The translations under genes were made by a program, and so were the position numbers. Under the pieces are notes generated by a model that saw nothing but the letters and a program-made list of their open reading frames with translations, had not been told where the DNA came from and searched no databases. Below are positions 16,346-27,921 of a stretch of DNA of 32,790 nt, piece after piece (positions within the stretch are counted from its first letter, which is position 1; the number at the start of each line of letters is the position of its first letter). This stretch comes from Allobosea sp. CS1GBMeth4 (lineage in GTDB: Bacteria; Pseudomonadota; Alphaproteobacteria; Rhizobiales; Beijerinckiaceae), in the NCBI RefSeq assembly GCF_900185715.1, contig NZ_FYAS01000041.1, positions 1 to 32,790 of the forward strand. The letters are read 5' to 3'.

Positions 16346-18421
16346 TCAGATGGCCCGCACCGCGAAGAAACCCTTGCCCTCGGCGGCGAGCCGGCGCAAC
16401 AGCGGCGCCGGTTCGAGCGAGGCATCGCCGCTCTCCCTGGCCTGCCGCTCCAGCCGCCGGACGATCACGTCGAGCCCGACGCTCTCGGCCCAGTGCATCG
16501 GCCCGCCGCGCCAGGCCGGCCAGTTGTAGCCGTTGAGCCAGACCGTATCGATGTCGCCGGCGCGGGTCGCGACGCCCTCCTCCAGGATGCGTGCGCCCTC
16601 GTTGACCATCGGGTCGAGCAGGCGCGCCAGGATCTCCTCAGCCGTGAAGCTGCGCCGCGACACGCCCTTGCTGGCCGAGACCTCGGCGATCAGCGCCTCG
16701 ACCTCGGGATCGCGCTCGCCCGTCCGCGCGCCGCCCGGGTAGCGATAATAGCCGCGCCCGGTCTTCTGGCCGAACCAGCCGCGCTCGCAGAGCGCATCCG
16801 CCACCGCCGCGCTCTTGCCGCGCGCCTTGCGGCTGCGCCAGCCGATGTCGTTGCCGGCGAGGTCGGACATCGCGAAGGGCCCCATCTTGAAGCCGAAGCC
16901 GGTCAGCGCCGCGTCGACCTCATGCGGCAGCGCGCCCGCGACGAGCAGGCGCTCGGCGGCGCGGGTGCGCGCCTCCAGCATGCGGTTGCCGACGAAGCCG
17001 AAGCCGTTGCCGACCACGACCGGCACCTTGCCGAGCCGGCGCCCGAGCGCGATCGCGGTCGCCACCACATCGGCGGCGACACCGGCCGGGCGGACGATTT
17101 CGAGCAGCTTCATCACATTGGCCGGGCTGAAGAAATGCATGCCGAGCACATCGGCCGGCCGGCTCGTGGCGGCGGCGATCTCGGCGAGGTCGAGATAGGA
17201 GGTGTTGCTGGCGAGGATCGCGCCCGGCTTCGCGATCCTGTCGAGCGCGCCGAAGATCTCGCGCTTGACGCCCATCTCCTCGAAGGCGGCCTCGATCACG
17301 ATGTCCGCCTCGGCGGCGGCGGCGAGCCCGACCGCCGGCGTGATCAGGGCCATGCGCCGTTCGCGCGCCTCCTCGCTCATCGAACCGCGCTTCACCGAGA
17401 AGCCATAGGTGTCGCGCACCCGGGCATGGCCCTTGTCGATCTGCTGTTGCGAGGTCTCGATCAGCGTCACCGGGATGCCGGCATTGGCGAAGCACATGGC
17501 GATGCCGCCGCCCATGGTCCCGGCGCCGATCACCGCGGCGCGGGCGATCGGGCGCGGCTTCACGCTGTCGTCGATGCCGGGCACCTTCGCCGCCTCGCGC
17601 TCGGCGAAGAAGGCGTAGCGCAGCGCCTTCGAGCGCTCGTCGGCGACGAGCGCGACGAACAGCGCCCGTTCCCTGGCGAGGCCCTCGGCGAGCGTCAGGG
17701 TGAAGGCGCCGCGCACCGCCTCGACCAGCGCCGGGACGTTCGGCATCTCGCCGGATTTCGCCAGCGCCTCCTTGGCCAGCGCCTCGAAGGCCTCGCGGTC
17801 GGCGGCCGTCAGCCGGTCGGTGCGCCCGCCGGTCTTCGCCGGCGCCCCCCTGGCCGCCAGTTCCCGCGCCAGCGCCACGGCGGCTCCGACGGCGTCGCTC
17901 TCGACCAGCCTGTCGATCAGCCCGAGCGCCAGCGCCTTCTGCGCCGGGATCGGCTCGCCCGAGAGCATCATCGGAAAGGCCGCCGCCGCCCCGATCAGCC
18001 GCGGCAGACGCTGCGTTCCGCCGGCGCCGGGGATCAGGCCGAGCTTGATCTCGGGCAGGCCGAGCTTGGCGGCGGGGGACGCGACGCGGCCATGGCAGGC
18101 GAGCGCGACCTCGAGCCCGCCGCCCAGCGCGACGCCCTCGATCGCCGCGACCACCGGCTTTCCGGCGTTCTCGACGCTCTCGAGCACCTCGGGCAGCAGC
18201 GGCGCCACCGGCGGCTTGCCGAACTCGCTGATGTCGGCGCCGGCGATGAAGGCCTTGCCTCGCGCGGCGATGACCAGGGCCGTCACCGCCGGATCCGCCA
18301 TCGCCTGCACCACGGCGGCGGCGAGATCGCCACGGAGCGTCGCGGACAGGGCGTTGACGGGCGGATTGTCGAGAGTCGCGACCGCCACCTCTCCATGGCG
18401 GGCTAGCGTGACGGTCGGCAT
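16346..18421 (-). CDS. fadJ: Bifunctional enoyl-CoA hydratase / 3-hydroxyacyl-CoA dehydrogenase
   Basis: A 691-residue FadJ/FadB-type enzyme for two beta-oxidation steps. The hydratase domain (about 1-190) has the oxyanion segment GKAFIAGADISEFG and both glutamates, in GGGLEVALAC and LGLPEIKLGLIPGAGGTQRLPRL. The NAD domain (about 290-470) begins AAVIGAGTMGGGIAM and contains the catalytic-histidine motif GMHFFSPANVMKLLEIV. Two C-terminal helical domains follow, with GFVGNRMLEA near 485. The ATG at 18421 begins the homologous MPTVTLARHGEVAVATLDNPPVNALS; the frame upstream to 18688 has no homology. It diverges from the isomerase gene across 172 bases. Confidence 0.94.
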   Translation of the reverse strand: MPTVTLARHGEVAVATLDNPPVNALSATLRGDLAAAVVQAMADPAVTALVIAARGKAFIAGADISEFGKPPVAPLLPEVLESVENAGKPVVAAIEGVALGGGLEVALACHGRVASPAAKLGLPEIKLGLIPGAGGTQRLPRLIGAAAAFPMMLSGEPIPAQKALALGLIDRLVESDAVGAAVALARELAARGAPAKTGGRTDRLTAADREAFEALAKEALAKSGEMPNVPALVEAVRGAFTLTLAEGLARERALFVALVADERSKALRYAFFAEREAAKVPGIDDSVKPRPIARAAVIGAGTMGGGIAMCFANAGIPVTLIETSQQQIDKGHARVRDTYGFSVKRGSMSEEARERRMALITPAVGLAAAAEADIVIEAAFEEMGVKREIFGALDRIAKPGAILASNTSYLDLAEIAAATSRPADVLGMHFFSPANVMKLLEIVRPAGVAADVVATAIALGRRLGKVPVVVGNGFGFVGNRMLEARTRAAERLLVAGALPHEVDAALTGFGFKMGPFAMSDLAGNDIGWRSRKARGKSAAVADALCERGWFGQKTGRGYYRYPGGARTGERDPEVEALIAEVSASKGVSRRSFTAEEILARLLDPMVNEGARILEEGVATRAGDIDTVWLNGYNWPAWRGGPMHWAESVGLDVIVRRLERQARESGDASLEPAPLLRRLAAEGKGFFAVRAI

Positions 18422-18459
18422 CTGGTCTCCACCCTCTGTCGGCGCAGTCGCCGCGCATG

Positions 18460-18484
18460 CAATTAGTTGAAGCTTAAAATAACG
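18460..18484. promoter_or_regulatory. AT-rich island in the divergent fad promoter region
   Basis: The stretch TTAGTTGAAGCTTAAAATAA and its edges is strongly AT-rich in an otherwise very GC-rich region and lies between the divergent fadJ-like and isomerase genes. It holds the imperfect dyad TTGAAGCTTAA. It is a likely place for promoter and operator elements, but no convincing -35/-10 pair could be assigned. Confidence 0.3.
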
Positions 18485-18593
18485 AAGGGGGCGCCGCAAC
18501 GCCCGCCTCGCGCCCGCTTCCTTGACCGGCTCCATCCCCTCCCCCATCGTCTGCCGCCGCTCCCGCCGGGCGGCGACACGACAGAGGCGAGGC

Positions 18594-19340
18594 ATGAGCG
18601 AGACCGTTCTGAGCGAGACCCCGGCCGAGGGCGTCAGGCAGATCACCATGAGCCGGCCCGAGCGGCGCAACGCGCTCGACCGCGCCACCTATCAGGGGCT
18701 GATCGACGCGCTCGCCGCCGCGGATGCCGACGCTGCGGTCCGGGTCATCGTGCTCACCGGCGCGGGCGGCTGCTTCACCAGCGGCAACGACATCAAGGAT
18801 TTCGCCGCCGGCGGCCTGGACGGCCCGCGCGTCGCCATCGACTTCCTGACCGCGATCTCGACCGCGAGGAAGCCGATCGTCGCCGCGGTCGAGGGCTTCG
18901 CCGTCGGCATCGGCACGACCATGCTGCTGCATTGCGACCTCGCCTATGCCGGGCGCGGCGCGAGCTTCCGCCTGCCCTTCGTCACGCTCGGCCTCTGCCC
19001 GGAGGGCGGTTCGAGCTATCTCCTGCCGCTGATCGCAGGCTCGAAGCGCGCCGCCGAATTGCTGATGCTGGGCGAGCCCTTCGGTCCCGAGCAGGCGCGC
19101 GAGGCCGGGCTGGTCAACGACGTCACCGCGGAGGGCGGCGCGCTCGCGGCCGCGTTGGAGAAGGCCAGGGCACTGGCGGCGCTGCCGCCGCAATCCGTCG
19201 CCCTGACGAAGTCGCTGCTCAAGCGCGGCGGCGCCGCCGCCGTGGCCGAGACGATCGCGACCGAGGCGCGCCATTTCGGCGAGCGGCTGATGTCGGCCGA
19301 GGCGCAGGCCGCCTTCGCCGCCTTCCTGACCAGACGCTGA
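18594..19340 (+). CDS. Enoyl-CoA hydratase/isomerase family protein, probable delta3-delta2-enoyl-CoA isomerase
   Basis: A 248-residue crotonase-fold protein. The oxyanion-hole segment [16 protein letters not shown] (residues 59-74) is intact, but the two hydratase glutamates are missing: the GGGCEL position is GIGTTM (Thr109) and the PE position is LPF (Phe129). Instead it has SPEG-like [11 protein letters not shown] with Glu137, the motif that carries the catalytic glutamate in Eci2-type isomerases. It probably moves double bonds of unsaturated fatty acids so the neighbouring FadJ-like enzyme can use them. ATG 18594 has GAGGCGAGG just upstream; the open frame to 18522 is not homologous. It ends 17 bases before sitD, convergently. 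Confidence 0.85.
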   Translation: MSETVLSETPAEGVRQITMSRPERRNALDRATYQGLIDALAAADADAAVRVIVLTGAGGCFTSGNDIKDFAAGGLDGPRVAIDFLTAISTARKPIVAAVEGFAVGIGTTMLLHCDLAYAGRGASFRLPFVTLGLCPEGGSSYLLPLIAGSKRAAELLMLGEPFGPEQAREAGLVNDVTAEGGALAAALEKARALAALPPQSVALTKSLLKRGGAAAVAETIATEARHFGERLMSAEAQAAFAAFLTRR

Positions 19341-19357
19341 GGGTTTGGCAGGGCGGC

Positions 19358-20206
19358 TCAGGCCGGCCGCGGCGTCACCCGCCGGCGCGCCGCGACGACA
19401 TTGCGCAGCAGCGCCAGCGCGAAGACCGACGCCTGCACCACGACGATGCAGGGACCGGTGGCGACGTCGAGATGGAAGCTCAGGATCGTGCCGGCGACGC
19501 TCGACGCGACCGCCGCCGCGATCGCGATCAGCAGCATCACGTCGAAACGGCGCGTCGTCAGATAGCCGATCGCGCCCGGCGCGACCAGCATGGCCACCAC
19601 CAGGATGATGCCGACCGCCTTGAGGGCCGCGACGATCGTCAGCGCCAGCATGGCGAGCAGGCCGAAATGCAGCGCCCTGACCGGAAGGCCGATGGCCCGC
19701 GCATGCGCCGGGTCGAAGGCATGCAGCAGGAAGTCGCGGCGCTTCAGCAGCATGATGGCGGTGACCGGCAGCGCGATCAGCGCCGTCTCCACGATGTCGG
19801 CCCAGGCCACGCCGAGCATGTTGCCGAACAGGATGTGCAGGAGGTGCTGGTCGCTGTCGACCTTGACGAAGAGCACGAGCCCGAGCGCGAACATGCCGGA
19901 GAAGACGATGCCCATCACCGTATCCTCCTTCACCCGGCTGTTCTCCCGGAGGTAGCCGATGCCGAAGGCGCAGGCGAGGCCGGCGGCGAAGGCGCCGAGC
20001 GCCAGCGGCAGGCTCGCGATATGGGCCAGCACGATGCCGGGCAGCACCGCATGCGAGACCGCATCGCCCATCAGCGACCAGCCCTTCAGCACCAGGAAGC
20101 AGGACAGCACGGCGCAGACCAGGCCGACCATCACCGCCACGATGAGGCCGCGCAGCATGAACTCATGCGCGAAAGGGGCGAGCAGCCAGCTCTGGATCAG
20201 GCTCAT
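19358..20206 (-). CDS. sitD: Manganese/iron ABC transporter permease, SitD-like
   Basis: A 282-residue ABC-3 family permease with about eight hydrophobic helices. The early [22 protein letters not shown] motif (about 40-61) and the late VAMLVAPGAIGYLTTRRFDVML motif are diagnostic. It pairs with the homologous SitC to form the channel. It is the last of four genes; its ATG overlaps the SitC stop as ATGA (20203-20206). The C-terminus is short and basic. Zinc transport by a ZnuB-like protein is the alternative, disfavoured by the binding protein's ligand set. Confidence 0.9.
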   Translation of the reverse strand: MSLIQSWLLAPFAHEFMLRGLIVAVMVGLVCAVLSCFLVLKGWSLMGDAVSHAVLPGIVLAHIASLPLALGAFAAGLACAFGIGYLRENSRVKEDTVMGIVFSGMFALGLVLFVKVDSDQHLLHILFGNMLGVAWADIVETALIALPVTAIMLLKRRDFLLHAFDPAHARAIGLPVRALHFGLLAMLALTIVAALKAVGIILVVAMLVAPGAIGYLTTRRFDVMLLIAIAAAVASSVAGTILSFHLDVATGPCIVVVQASVFALALLRNVVAARRRVTPRPA

Positions 20207-21057
20207 GCCGGCGCTCCCCTGCCGGCGGCCCGGCGCGCGCCGAGGCGGCCATGCCTGGGCGCGAACAGGAAGGCGGCGAGGAACAGCGCCGTCTGGAACA
20301 CCACGATCAGCCCGCCGGTCGAGCCGTCGAGGAAATAGCTGAGATAGGCGCCGACCGCCGAGGTCACGATCCCCATCGCCACGGCGATCGCGATCAGCCG
20401 GCCGAAGCGGTCGGTCAGCAGATAGGCGGTCGCGCCCGGCGTCACCACCATGGCGATGACGAGGCAGGCGCCGACCGTCTGCAGCGCCGCGACCGTGCAG
20501 GCGCTGAGCAGCACGAAGAACAGGATCTTGAGCCGCGTCGGCGAGAGGCCGACCGCGCGCGCCTGGTTCTCGTCGAAGAAGACCAGCATCAGGTCCTTCC
20601 AGCGCAGCAGCAGGACGGTCAGCGAGACGAAGGCGATGATCGCCACCTGGGCCACGTCCTCGTCGGAGATGCCGAGGATGTTGCCGAGCACGATCGACTG
20701 CACGTTGACCGAGGTCGGGTTGATCGAGACGATCATCAGGCCGACGGCGAAGAAGCTGGTGAAGACGATGCCGATCACGGCGTCCTCGCGCAATTGCGTG
20801 CGCACCCGGACCAGCGCCATGGCGAGCGCCGCGAGCAGCCCCGACAGGAAGGCGCCGGCGGCATAGGGCAGCTTCAGGAGATAGGCGAGCGCGACGCCGG
20901 GCACGATCGCATGCGCGAGCGCGTCGCCCATCAGCGACCAGCCCTTCAGCATCAGATAGCAGGACAGGAAGGCGCAGACGCCGCCGACCAGCGCCGAGAC
21001 CCAGATCGCCTTGACCATGTACTGGTAGCCGAAGGGTTCGAGCAGGAGGTCGATCAC
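20203..21057 (-). CDS. sitC: Manganese/iron ABC transporter permease, SitC-like
   Basis: A 284-residue ABC-3 permease, homologous to the next gene. It carries [25 protein letters not shown], the [26 protein letters not shown] segment typical of Mn/Fe permeases, and [19 protein letters not shown]. The start is GTG 21057, overlapping the sitB stop in GTGA (21054-21057); the GTG is accepted because the homologous region begins at once and the chain of four-base overlaps runs through the operon. About eight membrane helices; the C-terminal tail is arginine- and alanine-rich. Confidence 0.92.
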   Translation of the reverse strand: MIDLLLEPFGYQYMVKAIWVSALVGGVCAFLSCYLMLKGWSLMGDALAHAIVPGVALAYLLKLPYAAGAFLSGLLAALAMALVRVRTQLREDAVIGIVFTSFFAVGLMIVSINPTSVNVQSIVLGNILGISDEDVAQVAIIAFVSLTVLLLRWKDLMLVFFDENQARAVGLSPTRLKILFFVLLSACTVAALQTVGACLVIAMVVTPGATAYLLTDRFGRLIAIAVAMGIVTSAVGAYLSYFLDGSTGGLIVVFQTALFLAAFLFAPRHGRLGARRAAGRGAPA

Positions 21058-21956
21058 GGCCGCTCGTCCTTCCTGCCGGCGGCGGGCTTCTCCCGGTTCC
21101 GCTCGCCATAGAACACGAGCGGGCGCTCGTCGTCGGTGATCACGGTGACGCGCCGGTCGTCGGCGTCGGCATGCAGGCTGGCGCCTTCGAGGCGGAAATG
21201 CCGGAGCGCGCCGCCGAAGGCCTTCTGCAGATTGTCCTGGGTGAAGGTGGTCTCGGTCGGCCCGGCGGCGAGCACCGTCCTGTTGATGATCACCACCTGG
21301 TCGCAGAAGTCGGGGATCGAGCCGAGATTATGGGTCGAGACCAGCATCAGCCGCCCCTCGGCCCTGAGCTCGCGCATCAGCGCGACGATCTGGTCCTCGG
21401 TCTTGACGTCGACGCCGGTGAAAGGCTCGTCGAGCAGGATCACCTGCCCGCCCTGCGCGAGCGCGCGGGCGAGGAAGACGCGCTTGCGCTGGCCGCCGGA
21501 GAGCTCGCCGATCTGGCGGCGGCGGAATTCCAGCATGTTGACCCGTTCGAGCGCCAGCTCGGCCGCCTCGCGATCCGCCCGCCGCGGCAGGCGCATGAAG
21601 CCCATATGGCCATAGCGGCCCATCATCACGACGTCGTCGACCAGCACGGGGAAGGTCCAGTCGACCTCCTCGGCCTGCGGCACATAGGCGACGAGGCCGT
21701 GCTTCAGCGCCTGGCGCACCTCCATGCCGGCGATGCCGACCAGACCCTGCGCGGGCTTCAGGAAGCCCATCAGCGTCTTGAAGATCGTCGACTTGCCGGA
21801 GCCGTTGACGCCGACCAGCGCGCAGATCGTGCCGGGGCCGAGCGCGAAGGAGGCGTCGTTCACCGCAGTCACGCCGTTGGCGTAGCGGACCGTGACGCCG
21901 CTGACGACGATCGACGGCGTCGGCTCCCGGAATGTCCCGGCGTCCTGCCGGTTCAC
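21054..21956 (-). CDS. sitB: Manganese/iron ABC transporter ATP-binding protein, SitB-like
   Basis: A 300-residue ATPase with Walker [11 protein letters not shown]-loop [12 protein letters not shown] (the EVDWTFPV form is typical of Mn/Fe/Zn importers), signature LSGGQRKR, Walker [13 protein letters not shown] and the switch histidine in VSTHNLGS. After the ATPase domain comes a variable C-terminal region of about 50 residues, charged and rich in Asp, Glu and Arg, with no motif I recognise. The start is GTG 21956, overlapping the sitA stop in GTGA. It drives uptake through SitC and SitD. Confidence 0.93.
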   Translation of the reverse strand: MNRQDAGTFREPTPSIVVSGVTVRYANGVTAVNDASFALGPGTICALVGVNGSGKSTIFKTLMGFLKPAQGLVGIAGMEVRQALKHGLVAYVPQAEEVDWTFPVLVDDVVMMGRYGHMGFMRLPRRADREAAELALERVNMLEFRRRQIGELSGGQRKRVFLARALAQGGQVILLDEPFTGVDVKTEDQIVALMRELRAEGRLMLVSTHNLGSIPDFCDQVVIINRTVLAAGPTETTFTQDNLQKAFGGALRHFRLEGASLHADADDRRVTVITDDERPLVFYGERNREKPAAGRKDERP

Positions 21957-22870
21957 TGGTCGAACCCCTTCGCGATCGTGTCGACGGTGACCTCGAGCAG
22001 CCTGAGATAGGTCGGCACGGCGCCGCGCGCATCGGAGAGCGAGTCGACATAGAGAACGCCGCCATACTTGGCCCCGGTCTCGCGCGCGACCTGCCTGGCG
22101 GCGCGGTCCGAGATCGTGCTCTCGCTGAACACGGCCGGGATCTTGTTCTTGCGGACGAGGTCGATCAGGCGGCGCACCTGCTGCGGCGTGCCCTGCTCGT
22201 CGGCGTTGATCGGCCAGAGATAGGCCTCCCGCCAGCCGTAATCGCGGGCCAGATAGCTGAAGGCGCCCTCGCTCGAGACGAGCCAGCGCTTCTCGGGCGG
22301 CACCTTGTCGAGCCGAGCCCGGAGGGGCGCGTCCATGGCCTTGATCTGCGCGGCATAGGCCGCGGCGTTCGCGGCATAGATCGCCGCATTGGCCGGATCG
22401 GCCTCGCTGAGCGCCTTGCGGATGTTCTCGACATAGATCAGGGCGTTCCCGGTCGACATCCAGGCATGCGGGTTCGGCTTGCCCTCATAGGGCCCCTCCT
22501 TGATGCCCATGGGCGCGATGCCCTCGGTCACCACCGCGCTCCTGACGTTCTTCACATTGTCGAAGAACCGCTCGAACCAGCGCTCCAGGTTCATGCCGTT
22601 CCAGAGCACCAAGTCGGCCGACTGCGCCTTCACCACATCCCCCGGCGTCGGCTGGTAATCGTGGATCTCGGCGCCGGGCCGGGTGATCGATTCGACGGTC
22701 GCCGCCGTGCCGGCGACGTTCCGGGCGATGTCCTGGATCACCGTGAAGGTCGTGACGACGCGCAGGGTCTTGCCCGGCGCGGCCTGGGCGAAGGCGCCTC
22801 CGCCGGAAACGGTGGCGCCGACTGCCAGCATGGCGACGGCAAGTCCGAGGAAGCGGCGGCGCGGCGACAT
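21953..22870 (-). CDS. sitA: Manganese/iron-binding periplasmic protein, SitA-like
   Basis: A 305-residue cluster A-I binding protein with a signal peptide cut near AFAQA. Predicted metal ligands are His70 ([12 protein letters not shown]), His135 (NPHAWMS), Glu201 (SSEGAFSYL) and Asp276 (YVDSLSD). The His-His-Glu-Asp set is that of manganese/iron binders; zinc proteins have histidine in the third place and usually a histidine-rich loop, absent here. It hands metal to SitBCD. Its ATG has GGAGAG just upstream. It is the first gene of the operon and diverges from the regulator gene at 23002. Confidence 0.93.
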   Translation of the reverse strand: MSPRRRFLGLAVAMLAVGATVSGGGAFAQAAPGKTLRVVTTFTVIQDIARNVAGTAATVESITRPGAEIHDYQPTPGDVVKAQSADLVLWNGMNLERWFERFFDNVKNVRSAVVTEGIAPMGIKEGPYEGKPNPHAWMSTGNALIYVENIRKALSEADPANAAIYAANAAAYAAQIKAMDAPLRARLDKVPPEKRWLVSSEGAFSYLARDYGWREAYLWPINADEQGTPQQVRRLIDLVRKNKIPAVFSESTISDRAARQVARETGAKYGGVLYVDSLSDARGAVPTYLRLLEVTVDTIAKGFDQ

Positions 22871-22904
22871 GGTCTCTCCGAAAGCGAGGCAGGAACGACC
22901 TTAC

Positions 22905-22973
22905 GCTATTGCAACGCACTTGCATTTGTCAACGCAATTGCAAATGAATTGCGATAAGTCGTTTTTGCAAATG
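22905..22973. promoter_or_regulatory. sitA promoter with candidate Mur/Fur operator cluster
   Basis: On the minus strand a perfect TTGACA (22932-22927), a 16-base spacer and AATAGC (22910-22905) form the likely sitA promoter, with a leader of about 28 bases. Around it are related units: TTGCAACGC (22909), TTGCATTTG (22920-22928), TTGCAAATG (22938-22946) and an exact second TTGCAAATG (22965-22973), 27 bases apart. CATTTG and CAAATG form a dyad over the -35 box, and TGCAAATGAATTGCG resembles the Mur-responsive sites I recall from Rhizobiales. Binding would repress sitA and perhaps also the regulator gene. Confidence 0.6.
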
Positions 22974-23001
22974 CCTCTCAGCGTTGCTACCTCTCTCGGG
23001 C

Positions 23002-23457
23002 ATGAAGGGAATCGACCACCGCGTGGAGGCGTTCGAGCTCCAGCTCCGCAAGGCGGGGCTGCGCATGACCCAGCAGCGCCGGCTGATCCTGCGCGTGCTG
23101 GCCGAGGCCGACGACCATCCCGACGCCAAGTGCATCTTCACGCGCGCCTTCGCGCACGACCCGACGCTCTCGCTCTCGACCGTCTACCGCACGATGAAGG
23201 TGCTGGAGACGCAGGGCGCGATCGAGCGTCATGCTTTCGAGGACGGCGTCTCGCGCTACGAACACGCCGACCAGGCCCATCACGACCACCTGATCGACAT
23301 CGACAGCGGCGAGGTGATCGAGTTCTCCTCACCCGAGATCGAGGAACTCCAGGCGAAGATCGCCGCCAAGCTCGGCTACGAGATCGTCCGGCACAGGCTG
23401 GAGCTCTATGGCCGGAAGCTCGACAAGCCGGCCGGGCGCAAGCGGACGCAGAGCTGA
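23002..23457 (+). CDS. mur: Fur family metal regulator, probably Mur (manganese)
   Basis: A 151-residue Fur protein. The winged helix (about residues 8-85) contains the recognition helix [14 protein letters not shown]. The dimer domain has the [16 protein letters not shown] metal motif, His93-His94-Asp95-His96, with His88 just before. No C-terminal CxxC pair is present, unlike zinc-structural Fur types. Divergence from sitABCD argues for Mur, the manganese-sensing Fur of Rhizobiales, but iron-responsive Fur is not excluded. ATG 23002 has only a weak ribosome site (CCTCTCTCGGGC); a TTG at 22984 would add six residues. Its promoter region overlaps the sitA operator cluster. Confidence 0.85.
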   Translation: MKGIDHRVEAFELQLRKAGLRMTQQRRLILRVLAEADDHPDAKCIFTRAFAHDPTLSLSTVYRTMKVLETQGAIERHAFEDGVSRYEHADQAHHDHLIDIDSGEVIEFSSPEIEELQAKIAAKLGYEIVRHRLELYGRKLDKPAGRKRTQS

Positions 23458-23543
23458 ACCTCGTTTCGGCCGCGCCGGGTTTACCGAATGTCAAGGCGCC
23501 GATTCGATAGCTCACCCAACGGCAGCCTGCCGGTCCCAAACGC

Positions 23544-25352
23544 GTGTCGGTTTTGAGCAATCGCTTCGAGGCGCCAGTCGCCATTCGCCTGCGGCCTGGC
23601 GCCGGCCTCGACACCAAGCTCGTCCTTGGCTGCATGCTCCTGCTCGCGCTGTCGCTGATGCTGGCGCTCGGCCTGCTCGCGATCCTCGGCGGCGACCATG
23701 TCCGGGCCAGCCGCAATGTCGAGGCGCTGACGGCCTACCGGCAGGTCCTGACCGCCGCCAACCGCCTCTCCGCCGAGCGCGGGCCGATGAACAGCGTGCT
23801 CGGCGAGGAGCCGGCGCCCGATACGCCGGCTCGCCGCAAGCTCGCCGAGTTCCGCCTGCTGAGCGACCGCGCTCTGGCCGAGGTCGCTCAGCAGGCGGCG
23901 ACCCCGTCCGAACACGAGCTCGCCCCCGGCGACAGTCTGGCGGGCGTCCGCCTGCGCCTCGCCGAGGCACGAAGCGCGGCGGATCGGCTGGCCGCACGTC
24001 CCCTCGCCGAGCGCAGCAGCGCCGACATCCGCGGCGTCATCGCCGGCATGTTCGAAGTCGTCGATGCCATGCGCCCGGTCGTGACCGCGGCCATGGTCGA
24101 TCTCACGCTGCGGGACGGGGCGCTGGCCGGGCAGGCGCTGACCGGGCAGATGCTCGGGGACCTGCGCGAGCATGCCGGCCGCATGGGCTCCCTGCTCGCC
24201 CCCTCGATCGCCGCCCGGGAGCCGCTCTCGGCCGCCGCTCACGACGAGCTCGTCCTCACCCGCGGCCGCATCCTGCAGATCTGGCAGTCACTCGAGCGTC
24301 AGCTGGCGCTTCAGGCCGACGCGGTCGGGCTGCACGAGGCGCTGTGGGAGGCGCACAGCCTTTATTTCGGCGGTGGCCTCGATCTGATCGCGCGACTGAC
24401 CACGGAAGGCCGCTCGGGCCGCTATTCGGTCACCACCGAAGCCATGACCCTGCGCTACGTGCCGTCCATGGCGCCGCTGGAGCGGCTGCGCGACAGCTTC
24501 CTCGACGATATGCTGGCCGATGCGAAGGCGGCCCGGCAGGCCAGCGCCCGGTGGCTCCAGGCCGTCGCCGCCTTCACCGTGCTCATCGTCCTGACGAACC
24601 TGCTGCTGCTCATGGCGGCCCGGCGCCGGATCTTCAGGCCGCTGCTCCAGGCCCGCGATCACGTCGTCGCGCTCGCGGAAGAGCGCGGCCTCGACACCGA
24701 AGTGCGCATCGGCCGCCAGGGCGGCGAGATCCGCGAACTGTTCGCCGCGCTCGAAATCCTGCGTCGGAAGCTGCGCGAGCGCCTGCGGCTGACCGAACGG
24801 CTCAGGGTGCAGGCCGAGACCGATTCGCTGACCGGCCTCCTCAATCGGCACGCCTTCGATCGCCTCGGCCAGGACGACCCCGACTTCGCCGGTTTTCCGG
24901 ACGAGGTCGGCCTGATCCTGATGGATATCGACCGTTTCAAGGACATCAACGACACCCATGGCCATGTCGCGGGCGATACGGCGCTGCGCGCGGTGGCGGG
25001 GCTGGTGGCGGAATCGGTCCGCAAGCACGATCTCGTCATGCGCTATGGCGGCGAGGAGATCGCCATCGTGCTGCCGAGCACGGGCACCGCCGTGCTCGCG
25101 CGGATTGCGGAGAGCCTGCGCGCGACCCTGGCCGAGGAGGCCGTCATGCTCGGCGACGGCGCGCAACTCCGCCTCACCGCCAGCTTCGGCGTCGCGGCGG
25201 GACGTCGCGACCGCCTCGGCTGGAAGGCCCTGATCGCGGCCGCCGATCGGGCCCTCTATGCCGCCAAGGCCGGCGGGCGCAACCGGGTCGCGGTCGCCGG
25301 AGAGCGCGCTCGGGCGACCTCCGGCGCGAGCGAGCCGGAGCGGGCGGCCTGA
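23544..25352 (+). CDS. Membrane-bound diguanylate cyclase with unknown extracytoplasmic sensor
   Basis: A 602-residue signalling protein. TM1 is at about 26-48 and TM2 at about 337-362. Between them is a helical, alanine- and leucine-rich sensor of nearly 290 residues that I do not assign to a family. A HAMP-like or coiled-coil stretch (about 363-420) leads to the GGDEF domain (about 425-590) with DSLTGLLNR, MDIDRFKDINDTHGHVAGD and the active-site loop Gly502-Gly503-Glu504-Glu505-Ile506. The inhibitory I-site RxxD is present as RKHD, five residues before GGEEI. Ile in the last place is unusual but seen in active enzymes. GTG 23544 is the best start. Confidence 0.88.
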   Translation: MSVLSNRFEAPVAIRLRPGAGLDTKLVLGCMLLLALSLMLALGLLAILGGDHVRASRNVEALTAYRQVLTAANRLSAERGPMNSVLGEEPAPDTPARRKLAEFRLLSDRALAEVAQQAATPSEHELAPGDSLAGVRLRLAEARSAADRLAARPLAERSSADIRGVIAGMFEVVDAMRPVVTAAMVDLTLRDGALAGQALTGQMLGDLREHAGRMGSLLAPSIAAREPLSAAAHDELVLTRGRILQIWQSLERQLALQADAVGLHEALWEAHSLYFGGGLDLIARLTTEGRSGRYSVTTEAMTLRYVPSMAPLERLRDSFLDDMLADAKAARQASARWLQAVAAFTVLIVLTNLLLLMAARRRIFRPLLQARDHVVALAEERGLDTEVRIGRQGGEIRELFAALEILRRKLRERLRLTERLRVQAETDSLTGLLNRHAFDRLGQDDPDFAGFPDEVGLILMDIDRFKDINDTHGHVAGDTALRAVAGLVAESVRKHDLVMRYGGEEIAIVLPSTGTAVLARIAESLRATLAEEAVMLGDGAQLRLTASFGVAAGRRDRLGWKALIAAADRALYAAKAGGRNRVAVAGERARATSGASEPERAA

Positions 25353-25365
25353 GCCGTCCCGGGGT

Positions 25366-27318
<1,953 letters not shown>

Positions 27319-27500
27319 TTCAGGCGTCTCCCCAGACTTGGGCGTTCGTCGGGACCGGTTCGCCGGCTCGCGGCGACGCGCCACGACAGTCCGGCCGGCC
27401 TCTTTCGAGTTCGTCGCATCATACGGCGCGAGCCCGTGCCGACAAGCGCCGGCAGGCTCGCACTTTCGTTGCTGCGACTTTCGGCGAGGTCTGCCGGCGG

Positions 27501-27911
27501 CTACAGCCCACCCATCTTGCAGACGAGCGCCCATTCCTCGTCCGTCACCGGCTGCACGGAGAGACGGAAGGAGGTGACCAGCGACATCTTGGCGAGCCTC
27601 GGCTCGGCCTTGACCGCAGCCAGCGAGACCGGCTTCGGCAGGGGCTTCACCGCCTTGAAATCGACCAGCACCCAGGGCGGGCCGGCTTCCGTCCACGGAT
27701 AGTGCTCCCTGATCACCTCGACGATGCCGACGATCTCGAGCCCCTCGTTCGAGTGGTAGAAGAAGGCCTGGTCGCCCGCCTTCATCGCCATCAGGTTCAG
27801 CTTGGCGGTGTGGTTCTTCACCCCGTCCCAATGCGTGCCCTTCGCCCCGGCGGCGACCTGGTCGTCCCAGGACCAGACCGAGGGTTCCGATTTGATCAGC
27901 CAGTGGGCCAT
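27501..27911 (-). CDS. EVE domain-containing protein (PUA-like)
   Basis: A 136-residue single EVE domain, beginning [18 protein letters not shown] and containing [28 protein letters not shown] and a [13 protein letters not shown] strand, all typical. EVE and the related YTH/PUA folds bind modified bases in DNA or RNA. In Proteobacteria such housekeeping copies are common near gpsA and of uncertain role. Length and motifs are complete. It lies 76 bases after the unknown small gene, separated by the heptamer repeat. Confidence 0.93.
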   Translation of the reverse strand: MAHWLIKSEPSVWSWDDQVAAGAKGTHWDGVKNHTAKLNLMAMKAGDQAFFYHSNEGLEIVGIVEVIREHYPWTEAGPPWVLVDFKAVKPLPKPVSLAAVKAEPRLAKMSLVTSFRLSVQPVTDEEWALVCKMGGL

Positions 27912-27921
27912 GAGAGTGCTC

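Noticed and set aside
22984..23001. TTG start for the Mur-like protein
   Set aside because: It would add six residues without homology and has no better ribosome site, so ATG 23002 was kept.
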